Positions 8,523 to 16,668 of a DNA stretch of 64,000 nt are shown piece by piece. This DNA comes from Algisphaera agarilytica (GTDB lineage: Bacteria; Planctomycetota; Phycisphaerae; Phycisphaerales; Phycisphaeraceae). The position numbers and the translations under genes are program-made. The notes under the pieces were generated by a model, which worked only from the letters and a program-made list of their open reading frames with translations, was not told where the DNA came from and made no database searches. The stretch lies in assembly GCF_014207595.1 (NCBI RefSeq), contig NZ_JACHGY010000001.1, forward strand, positions 1,488,001 through 1,552,000. Direction: 5' to 3'. Each line of letters opens with the position of its first letter. Positions within the stretch are counted from its first letter, which is position 1.

Positions 8523-9803
8523 TCAGGAAGTCAGCGTTCCGAGTTCAACCACCTCGGCCTCGATCAACCGCCCCCCCGACGGGACCATGACCTTCGTGCC
8601 CGGCTGGTGACGACCCCAGCGCACCACCGCCATGCCGATGCCCGCCTGACCCCGCAAAGGCGAGGCGGTCGAACTGGTGACGCCACCGATGATCTTTTCC
8701 TTCTCGCCGGGCTCGAGCACCTGGGCCCCCGCGATGCCCGGCAGCTCGAGCGCCGCTTCGGGATCGCGGTCGGTCACCTTCAGCCCCACGAGCATCTTCT
8801 TGGGGTGGCCCAGACTTTTCATCCGCGCGACGACTTCCTGCCCGAGGTAGCAGCCCTTGGTGAAGCTCACCGCCCCGTCGATGCCCCAGTCGCCGGGCAC
8901 CTCGGCGGGCAGCGAGTTGCGCCCGAAATCGATGTGGTACCGCGGCACACCCTCTTCGATCCGCACCGTGTTGAACGCCGACCAACCCACCGGCCGGCCC
9001 CGCATCGAGTCCCGCCGACGCTGCGCGAACGATTCGTCCACCTCCACGCCGATCTCGTAGCCCGCCTTCACCAGCAGCGCCCCGTAGGCTTCGAGCGCGT
9101 GTTCGCTCGGCACCGCGACGCGCACACCCAGCACCCCGCCCAGGTCCCAGCGATACGCCGTGCATCGCGCAACCGCCCCGCCGTTCATCGGCAAGTCGAT
9201 CACGTGGTGCGTGCCGGGGGCTGCGCCCATGCGGGTGACGTTTTCTTCGTGGTCGTCCGCCGCGACCGCCGCCAGCAGACGGACGGCCGACGGCCCGAGC
9301 AGCCAGAGCACGGTGCGCTGGGCGGTCCAGTCTTCGATGGTCACGTCCTCGGCAAACAGCCGGGCCTCAAGCAGGTCACTCACCCAGGGCAGGTCGAAGA
9401 CGTCAATCTCCAGCCAGGTGGATTCGTCGCCGTGATGCACGACGAGGTCCGCCGCGATCTGGCCCTTCTCGTCGAGTTGAAATGCCCGCGTGGTCTGTCC
9501 GCCCTCGAGCTTGTTGATCTCCTGGGTGCACAGCCGGTGCAGATAGTCTTTTACGTCCGCGCCGGTGAGCTGAAGGATCGCCCGCTGGGGCAGGTGCAGC
9601 ACACCGACCCGCTGGCGGATCGCCGCGTATTCCGCCTCGAACCCGCCGCCCGCCGCAATCGATTGCCCGTTGTCATCCACCCCCGCAAAAGACTCCGCCA
9701 CCTCGATCACGCTCCCGTCCGGCAGCGGCGGCCCCCAGGGCATCATCTCCGCGCCGAGGCGGGTGTACAGGTCGTTCATAGTGGGCGAGGGCGTGTCGGA
9801 CAT
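8523..9803 (-). CDS. ygfZ: YgfZ/GcvT-fold folate-binding protein
   Basis: A 426-aa protein of the YgfZ family, which binds folate and helps assemble or repair iron-sulfur clusters. The family signature KGCYLGQEVVAR is present (about residues 315-326), with the conserved Cys. The N-terminal half carries the GcvT-like fold. At 426 aa it is longer than E. coli YgfZ (about 330), with extra sequence at the N-terminus and in the middle. There is no Shine-Dalgarno sequence. TACACT lies 6 nt before the ATG, suggesting a leaderless message. Confidence 0.9.
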   Translation of the reverse strand: MSDTPSPTMNDLYTRLGAEMMPWGPPLPDGSVIEVAESFAGVDDNGQSIAAGGGFEAEYAAIRQRVGVLHLPQRAILQLTGADVKDYLHRLCTQEINKLEGGQTTRAFQLDEKGQIAADLVVHHGDESTWLEIDVFDLPWVSDLLEARLFAEDVTIEDWTAQRTVLWLLGPSAVRLLAAVAADDHEENVTRMGAAPGTHHVIDLPMNGGAVARCTAYRWDLGGVLGVRVAVPSEHALEAYGALLVKAGYEIGVEVDESFAQRRRDSMRGRPVGWSAFNTVRIEEGVPRYHIDFGRNSLPAEVPGDWGIDGAVSFTKGCYLGQEVVARMKSLGHPKKMLVGLKVTDRDPEAALELPGIAGAQVLEPGEKEKIIGGVTSSTASPLRGQAGIGMAVVRWGRHQPGTKVMVPSGGRLIEAEVVELGTLTS

Positions 9804-9809
9804 GCCACC

Positions 9810-9815
9810 AGTGTA
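9810..9815 (-). promoter_or_regulatory. -10-like box, leaderless start of ygfZ
   Basis: TACACT on the minus strand is separated from the ATG (9803) by GGTGGC. No ribosome-binding site intervenes, so transcription would begin at or near the start codon. No good -35 hexamer is seen. Confidence 0.45.
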
Positions 9816-9851
9816 GGCCCGTTCCTCGCCGGGGATTCCCAGCGGTCCCGA

Positions 9852-10313
9852 TCAGGCTTGGCCGTGGGCACGGGGGAAATGACTCGATCGGCTGCGGCCC
9901 GTGGCGAGCGACCGCCGTTGGCGCACCGCTGCACGGCGTTGACCGCGAGCCCGCTGGATCAACCGCATGGCGACCAACGACGCAGCGACCACACCCAACC
10001 AGTTCATCGCCAGGTCGAGCCAGCTGAACGTACGGCTCTCCAGCCAGATCTGCGTCACCTCTTCGCAGGAAAACAACACGCCGACCACCAACGAACCCGC
10101 CATGAACGACACGGCCCCGACCGACACCGTGTGGCGGTGCCAGGCCAGGTTGGCGAGCAACGCCAGCCCGCCCATCAGCAGGAAGTGCATCAGCTTGTCG
10201 CCCGCGGGGATGTAGTCCTGGATCGGCGGGATCAGCGCAAAGTTCGCCGCGGCGATCAACGCGATCAGTAACACCCCGGCCAGCAACGTGGCTAAGCCAA
10301 AACGCAAACTCAC
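9852..10313 (-). CDS. VanZ-like family membrane protein
   Basis: A 153-aa protein with about four membrane segments. It carries VanZ-like landmarks: GDKLMHFLLMGGLALL near residue 38, EEVTQIWLESRTFSWLDLAMNWLG near residues 84-107 (E-x-x-Q and the FSWLDLxxNxxG segment), and a basic C-terminal tail. VanZ-family proteins have varied and mostly unclear roles; the name comes from a teicoplanin-resistance accessory protein. It is on the same strand as ygfZ with a 48-base gap, so the two could be co-transcribed, though ygfZ seems to have its own start. Moderate confidence in family, low in function. Confidence 0.8.
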   Translation of the reverse strand: MSLRFGLATLLAGVLLIALIAAANFALIPPIQDYIPAGDKLMHFLLMGGLALLANLAWHRHTVSVGAVSFMAGSLVVGVLFSCEEVTQIWLESRTFSWLDLAMNWLGVVAASLVAMRLIQRARGQRRAAVRQRRSLATGRSRSSHFPRAHGQA

Positions 10314-10485
10314 AATTCATCTCCTCGCCCCCGCGTGCCGGATAATCAAGCACAGGCAGCCAAACAACATATCGGATAACGCCGAATTGTCTAGGTCATT
10401 GCCGCCAATATCGCCGAATTTACGGGTTTTTCATGACAATCGGCATCCGCTCTGCCGAGCGCCGATCAGCCGAACGATTTGGGTT

Positions 10486-10491
10486 TATAGT
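10486..10491 (+). promoter_or_regulatory. -10-like box, leaderless start of the ThuA-like gene
   Basis: TATAGT lies 6 nt (TTGGGT) before the ATG at 10498. The preceding 30 bases hold no Shine-Dalgarno sequence and no clear -35. Confidence 0.45.
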
Positions 10492-10497
10492 TTGGGT

Positions 10498-11163
10498 ATG
10501 AGTGATTCCCCTATCCGCCTGGCCGTGATCATCGGCGATCACCCGTTCGATGTCCCCGCGTTCTACGACATGTTGCGGTCGATGCCGGACGTGGATCCGT
10601 ATGTGCAGAACCTCGAAGACTTCACCGCCGACTTCGGCAAGGTCGCCGAGACCTACGACGTGGTGCTGTTCTACAACTTCCACCAGAACGACCCGGCTAA
10701 GGAATTGCCTTGGTTCAAGCGCGACATCTTCGAAGGGCTCGAAAAACTCGGCCGACCCGGGCAAGGGGTTTTCCTGTTGCACCACGGCTGCGTCGCCTTC
10801 AAACAATGGCAAGTCTGGACCGAGCTCTCGGGTTGGCCCCAGCGTGGCTTGATTCCGCACCACGACGAGACGGTCAACACCTTCGTCGCCGACCGCGACC
10901 ACCCCGTGACGGCGGGCGTGGACGACTGGACCATGACCGACGAGACCTACGAGATGCCGGACGTGAAGGAAGCCGACGGCAACCACATCCTGCTCACCAC
11001 CGACCACCCCAAGAGCTGCAAGCCGTTGGCGTGGACGCGGACGTTCGGCGAGTCGGACGTGCTGTGCTACCTCGCCGGCCACGACGGCGAAGCCCTGGGG
11101 CATACGAATGTGCGGCGGATCATCCACCAGGGCATCAAATGGTTGGCCGGGCGGAGCGGATAA
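10498..11163 (+). CDS. ThuA-like domain protein
   Basis: A 221-aa protein of the ThuA (trehalose utilisation) family, which has a class I glutamine amidotransferase-like fold. Recognisable parts are VVLFYNFHQND, GQGVFLLHHGCVAFKQW and DRDHPVTAGVDDW, then RTFGESDVLCYLAGHD and a C-terminal RRIIHQGIKWLAG. There is no signal peptide, so it is probably cytoplasmic. An in-frame start at 10288 would add 70 residues unlike the family, so the ATG at 10498 is used. The gene stands alone. The exact substrate is unknown; ThuA-like proteins in Planctomycetes often sit near sugar oxidoreductases, but none is adjacent here. Confidence 0.85.
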   Translation: MSDSPIRLAVIIGDHPFDVPAFYDMLRSMPDVDPYVQNLEDFTADFGKVAETYDVVLFYNFHQNDPAKELPWFKRDIFEGLEKLGRPGQGVFLLHHGCVAFKQWQVWTELSGWPQRGLIPHHDETVNTFVADRDHPVTAGVDDWTMTDETYEMPDVKEADGNHILLTTDHPKSCKPLAWTRTFGESDVLCYLAGHDGEALGHTNVRRIIHQGIKWLAGRSG

Positions 11164-11275
11164 AGGCGCCAAGACCCTAGGGATTCAGCAACTTCAGCCG
11201 GTTCACGCAACGCCAAACGGTGGTGGAAGTGACCCCGCCGACGGGCGTCCACCGCAAGATTTACACGTCTTGAGA

Positions 11276-11298
11276 TTGACGAAAATATTTTCGTTCAA
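11276..11298. promoter_or_regulatory. AT-rich palindrome, possible operator
   Basis: A perfect 14-bp palindrome CGAAAATATTTTCG (11280-11293) is flanked by TTGA and TTCAA, extending the symmetry. It stands out in a GC-rich region and lies about 100 bp upstream of the YHS-protein gene, past the end of the ThuA-like gene. It could be a regulator site or a weak hairpin. The rest of the 236-base gap shows nothing else. Confidence 0.4.
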
Positions 11299-11399
11299 TC
11301 CGAAATAGAACCCATCGCCACGCGGTTGGTCAGGGGCGTGCACGCCATCACCACAACCCTTACCTCCCGACTCAACCCTCAAACCAACCGGAAAACCCG

Positions 11400-11870
11400 A
11401 TGTCCCGACCCCTCCCTGCTTCGTTGATGCTGGCTGCCCTCGCCTTGCTGGTGGCCCCCTTGTCCCTCGCGGGTGACAACCCGCAAGCCCCGCAGCACAC
11501 CACCGCCCTCGGCCTCGCGGGCTACTCGCCCGTGTCGTACTTCCACCAAGACGGCCCGCACTTCGGCTCGCCCGAATTCGCCGCCGAGCACGCGGGCGTG
11601 ACCTACTTCTTCGCCAACGCGCAAGAACTCAGCACCTTCTCGGCCGACCCCGAACGCTACGCCCCCGCCTACGGCGGCTGGTGCGCGACCGGGATGTCCA
11701 AGGGCAAGTACTTCGACGTCGATCCGACCGTCTTCAAGCTCGTCGATGGCCAACTCTTCCTCTACAAGAAGAACGCCCAGGTCAATGCCCTGGACGTGTG
11801 GAACGCCGGCAACGAAGCCCAGCTGACCAAGAAAGCCAACGAGTTCTGGAAGAGCGAAAACAGCATGTAA
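11400..11870 (+). CDS. Secreted YHS-domain protein
   Basis: A 156-aa protein with a signal peptide (MSRPLPASLMLAALALLVAPLSLAG, cut near SLAG-DN) and one YHS domain: GYSPVSYFHQDGP, FANAQELSTFSADPERYAPAYGGWCATGMSKG. YHS domains are often found in metal-handling proteins. The pattern GYSPVSYF…YxPxYGGxCA is typical of the secreted single-domain form. The Cys in GGWCA is kept. A clear terminator follows, so the gene is monocistronic. A GGAA about 7 nt before the ATG may serve as a weak ribosome-binding site. Confidence 0.87.
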   Translation: MSRPLPASLMLAALALLVAPLSLAGDNPQAPQHTTALGLAGYSPVSYFHQDGPHFGSPEFAAEHAGVTYFFANAQELSTFSADPERYAPAYGGWCATGMSKGKYFDVDPTVFKLVDGQLFLYKKNAQVNALDVWNAGNEAQLTKKANEFWKSENSM

Positions 11871-11902
11871 TTTCGCCTCGACTTACCTAACCACTCACCC
11901 CG

Positions 11903-11933
11903 ACCCGGTACGCATAACGCTTACCGGGTTTTT
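11903..11933 (+). terminator. Terminator of the YHS-protein gene
   Basis: ACCCGGTA (11903-11910) pairs with TACCGGGT (11922-11929), followed by a T run. A separate hairpin AACCTGCAT/ATGCAGGTT (11991-12017) lies just past the 3' end of the minus-strand TetR gene, without a T tail. Confidence 0.8.
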
Positions 11934-12057
11934 CGTGCGTGCTGCATTCAAAGACGTCCGTCAGTTCCCCCGAGACAATCGTTCGCAACCAACCTGCATC
12001 AACGAAGAATGCAGGTTCAGCGACACCGCTGTGAAAACGCATAGACCGTAAACGTGA

Positions 12058-12657
12058 TTACGCCTTCGCCTGATCCAACATCGCCAACGCTGCGGCGATG
12101 GCGTGCTCGATCATCGAGCCGGGCATCCCGCCTCGGCCGACCACCGCGACACCAAAAGCAGACGTCAACAACGAATCGGCCAGCACGGCCGGGTCGGTGT
12201 CGGGTTTGAGTTGACCCGCCTCAATCGCTCGTCGCAGGGTGGTGGTTAGCGTCCGGCGGAGTCGGCCGGTGTAGGCACGGGCCACGGCGTCGGGGGCCTC
12301 GGGCTCGGACCGGTCCGAGCGGGACAGCGCCTGGGTGAACAGGCAGCCATCCTCACGCGACGCGCCGATGTGCCGTTTCCATTGCCGAACGAAGGCCTCA
12401 ACGCCCGCCAACGCGTCGTCGCTTTCTTCCAAGGCCTGGATCTGCGGGTCGTTGGCGGTCTTGCCGAAACGTTCGAGCGCCTCGCGGTACAGCCCCGCCT
12501 TGTCGCCGAAGCGGTGGTAGAGGCTCTGCATCGCCATGCCGGTCTCTTTGCAGAGCTCGGCCACGCCAACCCCGTCGTAGCCGTCACGCTTGAACAGCGC
12601 CGCGGCGGTGTCCAGCACCTGTTCTTCGTCGAATTTGGGGGGGCGTCCACGTGGCAT
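12058..12657 (-). CDS. TetR/AcrR-family transcriptional regulator
   Basis: A 199-aa repressor-type protein. The N-terminal DNA-binding domain is clear: EEQVLDTAAALFKRDGYDGVGVAELCKETGMAMQSLYHRFGDKAGLYREAL (about residues 11-61), with the helix-turn-helix around VAELCKETGMAMQSLYHRF. The C-terminal ligand domain is of the TetR_C type, with GCLFTQAL. It is divergent from a short-chain dehydrogenase across 139 bases that hold an inverted repeat. Local autoregulation and control of the neighbour are likely. The message looks leaderless (TAAAAT, 6 nt before the ATG). Confidence 0.93.
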   Translation of the reverse strand: MPRGRPPKFDEEQVLDTAAALFKRDGYDGVGVAELCKETGMAMQSLYHRFGDKAGLYREALERFGKTANDPQIQALEESDDALAGVEAFVRQWKRHIGASREDGCLFTQALSRSDRSEPEAPDAVARAYTGRLRRTLTTTLRRAIEAGQLKPDTDPAVLADSLLTSAFGVAVVGRGGMPGSMIEHAIAAALAMLDQAKA

Positions 12658-12663
12658 ACCACA

Positions 12664-12728
12664 ATTTTAGATTATTTACTCAAAAAATCAAACCCCGGCC
12701 TTGATTTATTGAGTGATCATTCTATTAT
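12664..12728. promoter_or_regulatory. Divergent tetR/SDR promoters with an overlapping operator
   Basis: The inverted repeat has arms ACTCAAAAAATCAA (12678-12691) and TTGATTTATTGAGT (12701-12714): 13 of 14 bases pair, with a 9-base centre. Minus-strand promoter: TTGATT (12691-12686), 16 bp, TAAAAT (12669-12664), 6 nt, ATG. Plus-strand promoter: TTGATT (12701-12706), 16 bp, TATTAT (12723-12728). Each -35 lies inside one operator arm, so a bound TetR dimer would block both. Confidence 0.75.
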
Positions 12729-12796
12729 TCCCCCGACAGGCCCGAGACGCCTGCACGCAAGCGACTTTTCACCCCCTACTTCAGAGGAGCATCGAT

Positions 12797-13519
12797 ATGA
12801 ACATTCAAGGAACCACCGCTTTCGTCACCGGCGCCAACCGCGGCATCGGCCGCGCCCTGGTCGAGGCCCTGCTGCAACGCGGGGCGAGCAAGGTCTACGC
12901 CGCCGCCCGGCAACTCGGCTCGCTCGACGGCGTGGTCGCCCTCGACCCGCAACGGGTCGTCGCGGTCGAGCTGGACGTCACCAACGCCGATCAGGTCGCC
13001 GCCGCGGCCCAGCAGGCGGGTGATGTCGACCTGCTGATCAACAACGCCGGCAAGCTCGACTTCGGCGGCGTGCTCGAGGCGGACCTCGACAGCCTCGCCG
13101 GCCAACTCGACGTGAACCTCTACGGCCTGCTCCGCGTGACCCGGGCCTTCCAGCCCGCGCTCACCCAGGCCACGGGCGGCGTGGTGAACCTGCTGTCGGT
13201 CGTGTCGCTCGCCCCGATGCCGGGCATCGGGCACTACTCGGCGTCGAAGGCGATCGCCCACTCGGTCACCGAGTCGATGCGGGCCGACTTCACCGAGAGC
13301 GGCGTCTCGGTCTTCGGCGTGTTCCCCGGCCCGGTCGATACCGATATGGCCAAGGACGTGCCGATGGACAAAACCGCCCCGGAGGACGTGGCCCGCGACA
13401 TCCTCAGCGGCATCGAGGCCGACCAGCACGACATCTTCCCCGACCCGTTTGCCGAGCAGGTCCAGGCCGGCTGGGCGGCCGACCCCAAGGCCGTCGCCGC
13501 CCAGTTCGCGGGGGCATGA
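12797..13519 (+). CDS. Short-chain dehydrogenase/reductase (SDR)
   Basis: A 240-aa classical SDR oxidoreductase. It has the Rossmann nucleotide motif [11 protein letters not shown] (about residues 11-21), NNAG near residue 78, and the catalytic Ser…YSASK (Tyr and Lys about 145-149). The absence of an acidic residue after the second strand and the AARQ sequence lean toward NADP(H), but this is not firm. The ATG at 12797 has AGAGGAG 7 nt upstream; earlier in-frame starts would include the promoter region. It is probably repressed by the divergent TetR protein. The substrate is unknown. Confidence 0.92.
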   Translation: MNIQGTTAFVTGANRGIGRALVEALLQRGASKVYAAARQLGSLDGVVALDPQRVVAVELDVTNADQVAAAAQQAGDVDLLINNAGKLDFGGVLEADLDSLAGQLDVNLYGLLRVTRAFQPALTQATGGVVNLLSVVSLAPMPGIGHYSASKAIAHSVTESMRADFTESGVSVFGVFPGPVDTDMAKDVPMDKTAPEDVARDILSGIEADQHDIFPDPFAEQVQAGWAADPKAVAAQFAGA

Positions 13520-13536
13520 TCCACACCCGAGCCGTG

Positions 13537-13570
13537 GCGGGGGTCTCCAGCCGGAGGCCCCCGCTGTTTC
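13537..13570 (+). terminator. Probable terminator after the SDR gene
   Basis: GCGGGGGTCTCC pairs with GGAGGCCCCCGC (13537-13564) around AGCC. The tail TGTTTC is only weakly T-rich. Confidence 0.55.
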
Positions 13571-13655
13571 ATGCGCGGCGGACGCCGAACCGTTAGAATC
13601 CCCGCTCGGAACCCCCCGCAACACACCCCCATCCCCCACGAAACGGAGCCCACCC

Positions 13656-14849
13656 GTGGCCAAGAAAACGATCGCTGACCTCGACCTCGCCGGCAAAAAA
13701 GTCCTCATGCGCTGCGACTTCAACGTGCCGCTGGACGACGCCAAGAACGTCACCGACGACCGCCGCGTCCGCATGGCCCTGCCCACGATCCAGCACGTCC
13801 TGGACAACGGCGGCAGCGTGATCGTGATGTCCCACCTGGGTCGGCCCAAGGGTGCCCCCAACCCCGAGTTCAGCCTCAAGCCCGCCGCCGACAAACTCGG
13901 CGAGCTGCTGGGCAAGCCCGTCGAGCTCGCCGCCGACACCGCCGGTGACGACGCGGCCGCCAAAGCCGGTGCTCTTCAGCTCGGCGGCGTGCTGGTCCTG
14001 GAAAACGTCCGCTTCAACGCCGGCGAGAGCAAGGGCGACGACCCCGCCTACAACTCGGCCCTCGCGGCGCTCGGCGACGTGTACTGCAACAACGCCTTCG
14101 GCACCTGCCACCGCACCCAGGCGTCGATGTACGCCGTGCCCAAGGCCATGAAGGAAGCCGGCAAGCCCGCGGTCGTGGGTTTCCTCGTCGAGAAGGAAAT
14201 CAAGTACCTCGCCGACACCCTCGAAAGCCCCGAGCGCCCCTTCGTCGCGATCCTCGGCGGCGCGAAGGTCTCGGACAAGATCAATGTCATCGACAACCTC
14301 CTGGGCATCTGCGACAAGGTGCTCATCGGCGGCGCGATGGCCTACACCTTCAGCCTCGCCGAGGGCGGCAAGGTCGGCGGCTCGCTCGTCGAGCCCGACA
14401 AGGTCGAACTCGCGAAGTCGCTGATCGAGAAAGGCGGCGACAAGCTGGTCCTGCCGATCGACACCCATTGCGGCGACGACTTCTCGGGCGACTGCAACAA
14501 GCAGATCGTCAAGGCCGGCGAGATCGCCGACGGCTTCGAGGGCCTGGACATCGGCCCCGAGACCGCCAAGCTCTACGCCGACATCGTCACCAACGCCAAG
14601 ACCGTCGTCTGGAACGGCCCGATGGGCGTGTTCGAGATGCCCCCCTTCGACGCGGGCACCAAGGCCGTCGCCCAGGCCATCGCCGACGGCGACGCCACCT
14701 CGATCATCGGCGGCGGCGACTCGGCCGCGGCCATCGAGCAGCTCGGCTTCGCCGACCAGGTCAGCCACGTCTCCACCGGCGGCGGCGCCTCGCTGGAGAT
14801 GCTCGAAGGCAAAAACTTCGAGAGCGTCGCCCTGCTCGACGAAAAATAA
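13656..14849 (+). CDS. pgk: Phosphoglycerate kinase
   Basis: A 397-aa glycolytic enzyme that transfers phosphate between 1,3-bisphosphoglycerate and ADP. Motifs are [14 protein letters not shown] near the N-terminus (PGK signature), [19 protein letters not shown]-like [23 protein letters not shown] (about 203-213) and the nucleotide segment [14 protein letters not shown] with [13 protein letters not shown]. Length matches the family. The GTG at 13656 has GGAG 7 nt upstream and gives the expected N-terminus. An earlier in-frame start would run into the SDR gene. A terminator with a TTCG loop follows. Confidence 0.98.
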   Translation: MAKKTIADLDLAGKKVLMRCDFNVPLDDAKNVTDDRRVRMALPTIQHVLDNGGSVIVMSHLGRPKGAPNPEFSLKPAADKLGELLGKPVELAADTAGDDAAAKAGALQLGGVLVLENVRFNAGESKGDDPAYNSALAALGDVYCNNAFGTCHRTQASMYAVPKAMKEAGKPAVVGFLVEKEIKYLADTLESPERPFVAILGGAKVSDKINVIDNLLGICDKVLIGGAMAYTFSLAEGGKVGGSLVEPDKVELAKSLIEKGGDKLVLPIDTHCGDDFSGDCNKQIVKAGEIADGFEGLDIGPETAKLYADIVTNAKTVVWNGPMGVFEMPPFDAGTKAVAQAIADGDATSIIGGGDSAAAIEQLGFADQVSHVSTGGGASLEMLEGKNFESVALLDEK

Positions 14850-14894
14850 ATGGCCAAACCCCGCCCCGGGCGTTTACCATCAACGCAAACTCAC

Positions 14895-14920
14895 AACCGC
14901 GATTCGTCGCGGTTTTCTTT
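14895..14920 (+). terminator. Terminator of pgk
   Basis: AACCGCGA-TTCG-TCGCGGTT (14895-14914) followed by TTCTTT. The TTCG tetraloop is a strong hairpin cap. Confidence 0.88.
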
Positions 14921-14939
14921 TGGCCACAGGAGAGCAGCG

Positions 14940-15620
14940 ATGGGTGGTTTCGCAAAGATCGGGATCGGTGGTTTGTTGGTCGCCGGGTGTTGCCTGGCGC
15001 TGGGATTGATGGGGCCGGCCCTCGTCACCGCGCAGCCCGCCGGCGAAGAAGAGGCCCCCCAAGAGGCGGCGTCCATGGGCGTGCTCGCGCCGTTCCTGCT
15101 CTACGGCGAAGAACCCGACGGCCCGTGGATCGGCCAGACCGACGGCAACGGCTACCGGCTGATCAACCCCGACGACCCGGACGCGATCACCTACTTCTTC
15201 GTGGGCACCAAGCCCGAGGCCGACGGCAAACGCACGTTCTCCGCCAAGGTCGCGGTGCTGCAGGGCGACGGCAAGATCGGGCTGTTCTACGGCTACCAGG
15301 AAAATCCGAAGGAGTACTACCTGCTTGTGCTCGACTCGAGCGGCCTGCTCCAGATGTACCACCGCCTGCCGGAGGGCGGCATCGTTGAAGCCTTCAACGT
15401 CACCCTCGAAGGCAACACCGACGAAAACGGCAACCCCGCCGGGCTCATGGTCGTCACCCTCAAGATCGTGGAAGACGGCAACTCCGCCAAGGCCTACGTT
15501 GACGACGTCGAAGTCGGCACCCTGCAAGGCCCCGCCATCGGAACCGGCGGCATCGGCATCGCGGGCTTCGGCCGAGTGGACGGGTTGTTCCTGGACTTCG
15601 ACCTGAAGATCGCGGACTAA
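14940..15620 (+). CDS. Secreted protein of unknown function
   Basis: A 226-aa protein with a signal peptide (about residues 1-32, ending ALVTAQPA). The mature part is rich in Gly, Asp and Glu, with predicted beta-rich stretches such as YYLLVLDSSGLLQMYHRLPEG, AKAYVDDVEVGTLQGPAIG and GGIGIAGFGRVDGLFLDFDLKI. This resembles jelly-roll, lectin-like (LamG/DUF1080-like) sheets in general pattern, but I cannot assign a family. AGGAGA precedes the ATG at 14940. It is separated from pgk by a terminator and ends 22 bases from a convergent gene. Confidence 0.75.
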   Translation: MGGFAKIGIGGLLVAGCCLALGLMGPALVTAQPAGEEEAPQEAASMGVLAPFLLYGEEPDGPWIGQTDGNGYRLINPDDPDAITYFFVGTKPEADGKRTFSAKVAVLQGDGKIGLFYGYQENPKEYYLLVLDSSGLLQMYHRLPEGGIVEAFNVTLEGNTDENGNPAGLMVVTLKIVEDGNSAKAYVDDVEVGTLQGPAIGTGGIGIAGFGRVDGLFLDFDLKIAD

Positions 15621-15642
15621 TCGCCGACCAGGCTCAGCGTAA

Positions 15643-16668
15643 TCAGCGATCGTATAAACCGGCGATCTCGTCCCAGGCGTCGTGCAGCAATTGCTTGAAC
15701 CGCCGCTCATCTTGCTGACGTTTCTGCTGACGCAGCTCGGCGTCGATCGGACGCGCCCCGATCTCCATATGCCGCACCGGCCACTGGCCGTGGGTGTGAC
15801 GCATCATCAGGCGAAGGTTTTGTTCTGCCCAAGGGCCTTGTTCTGCCCATGAATCCAAAACGTCTTGCATCGCATCGTCGTTGAGAAGCGCCGAGTCACC
15901 GAGCTCCGCGGGGCCTTCCTTCGACTGCATCGCCATGATGCTCCAATTGCCACGTTCGGCCACGCCCGAAGCATTGATCTGATCCACGCGGAAGACCACC
16001 AACACGAAGTGCGCCAGCTCAGGGACCTCGTTGCGCGTGTAGGTGAAGCTCGCGTGATGGGCCTGCACGCGTGCCCGAAACTCTTCGCCGAGGTTGTTGG
16101 GCATCGAGGCGTTGAGCTGGCGATAGGATTCGAGCCAGGGGTGATAGAGTTTGCTCAGCGCGGCCTGCGTCTCGGGGAGTTCGGTTTCGCGGATCAGCCG
16201 AGGACCCGCCACCCCGGGCGCGGGGTTCTCTTCGATCAAAGTCAGCAACCAATTCCCGTAAGTTTCCGGCGGGGGCATCGCGATCCAACCCCCCGCGGTC
16301 GCGGACCACGGCGCAATCCCCGCCGGCCACGCCCGGTCGTACGCAAAGCCCATGCTCGGATAGAACCGCACCGCCCTCCCATCCGGCGCCGCAACCCGCA
16401 GATCGATCATCAACGATTGCTTGGAGTACTCATACCCCAAGCGTTGCGAGATAGGTTCAGGCACCCAGTCTTCGGGCGCGTTCACCGTCACCGCGGGCAT
16501 GTTGTTCAGCCACGGATCGTGGAGCGTGATGGTTTGCCAAGCCGGGTCAGGGGATGTGAGATCGGCCGTGGTCTGGCACCCGCTGGTACTCAGGCACACC
16601 GCTCCAAGCACCAGCCCCCACGCAAACCACCACACGTCACCAACGCGTTGTTGGTTCGAGATACTCAT
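15643..16668 (-). CDS. Lipoprotein, paralogue of the upstream gene
   Basis: A 341-aa protein with a lipoprotein signal (LSTSGC, Cys about residue 31). It aligns with the preceding gene's product over its centre: both have a DPxLNxM…VxxPEDW segment, then APDGR…F-[FY]-PS[ML]xF, then a WL[LM]xLxExNP-like stretch. The C-terminal part has His/Arg-rich segments and helices. The function is unknown. Its start overlaps the upstream stop by four bases (ATGA), so the two are co-translated. It is probably attached to a membrane facing the periplasm. Confidence 0.75.
   Translation of the reverse strand: MSISNQQRVGDVWWFAWGLVLGAVCLSTSGCQTTADLTSPDPAWQTITLHDPWLNNMPAVTVNAPEDWVPEPISQRLGYEYSKQSLMIDLRVAAPDGRAVRFYPSMGFAYDRAWPAGIAPWSATAGGWIAMPPPETYGNWLLTLIEENPAPGVAGPRLIRETELPETQAALSKLYHPWLESYRQLNASMPNNLGEEFRARVQAHHASFTYTRNEVPELAHFVLVVFRVDQINASGVAERGNWSIMAMQSKEGPAELGDSALLNDDAMQDVLDSWAEQGPWAEQNLRLMMRHTHGQWPVRHMEIGARPIDAELRQQKRQQDERRFKQLLHDAWDEIAGLYDR

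Noticed and set aside
10288-10497. Upstream in-frame extension of the ThuA-like gene
   Set aside because: The added 70 residues do not look like the family, and the promoter-like TATAGT lies inside.
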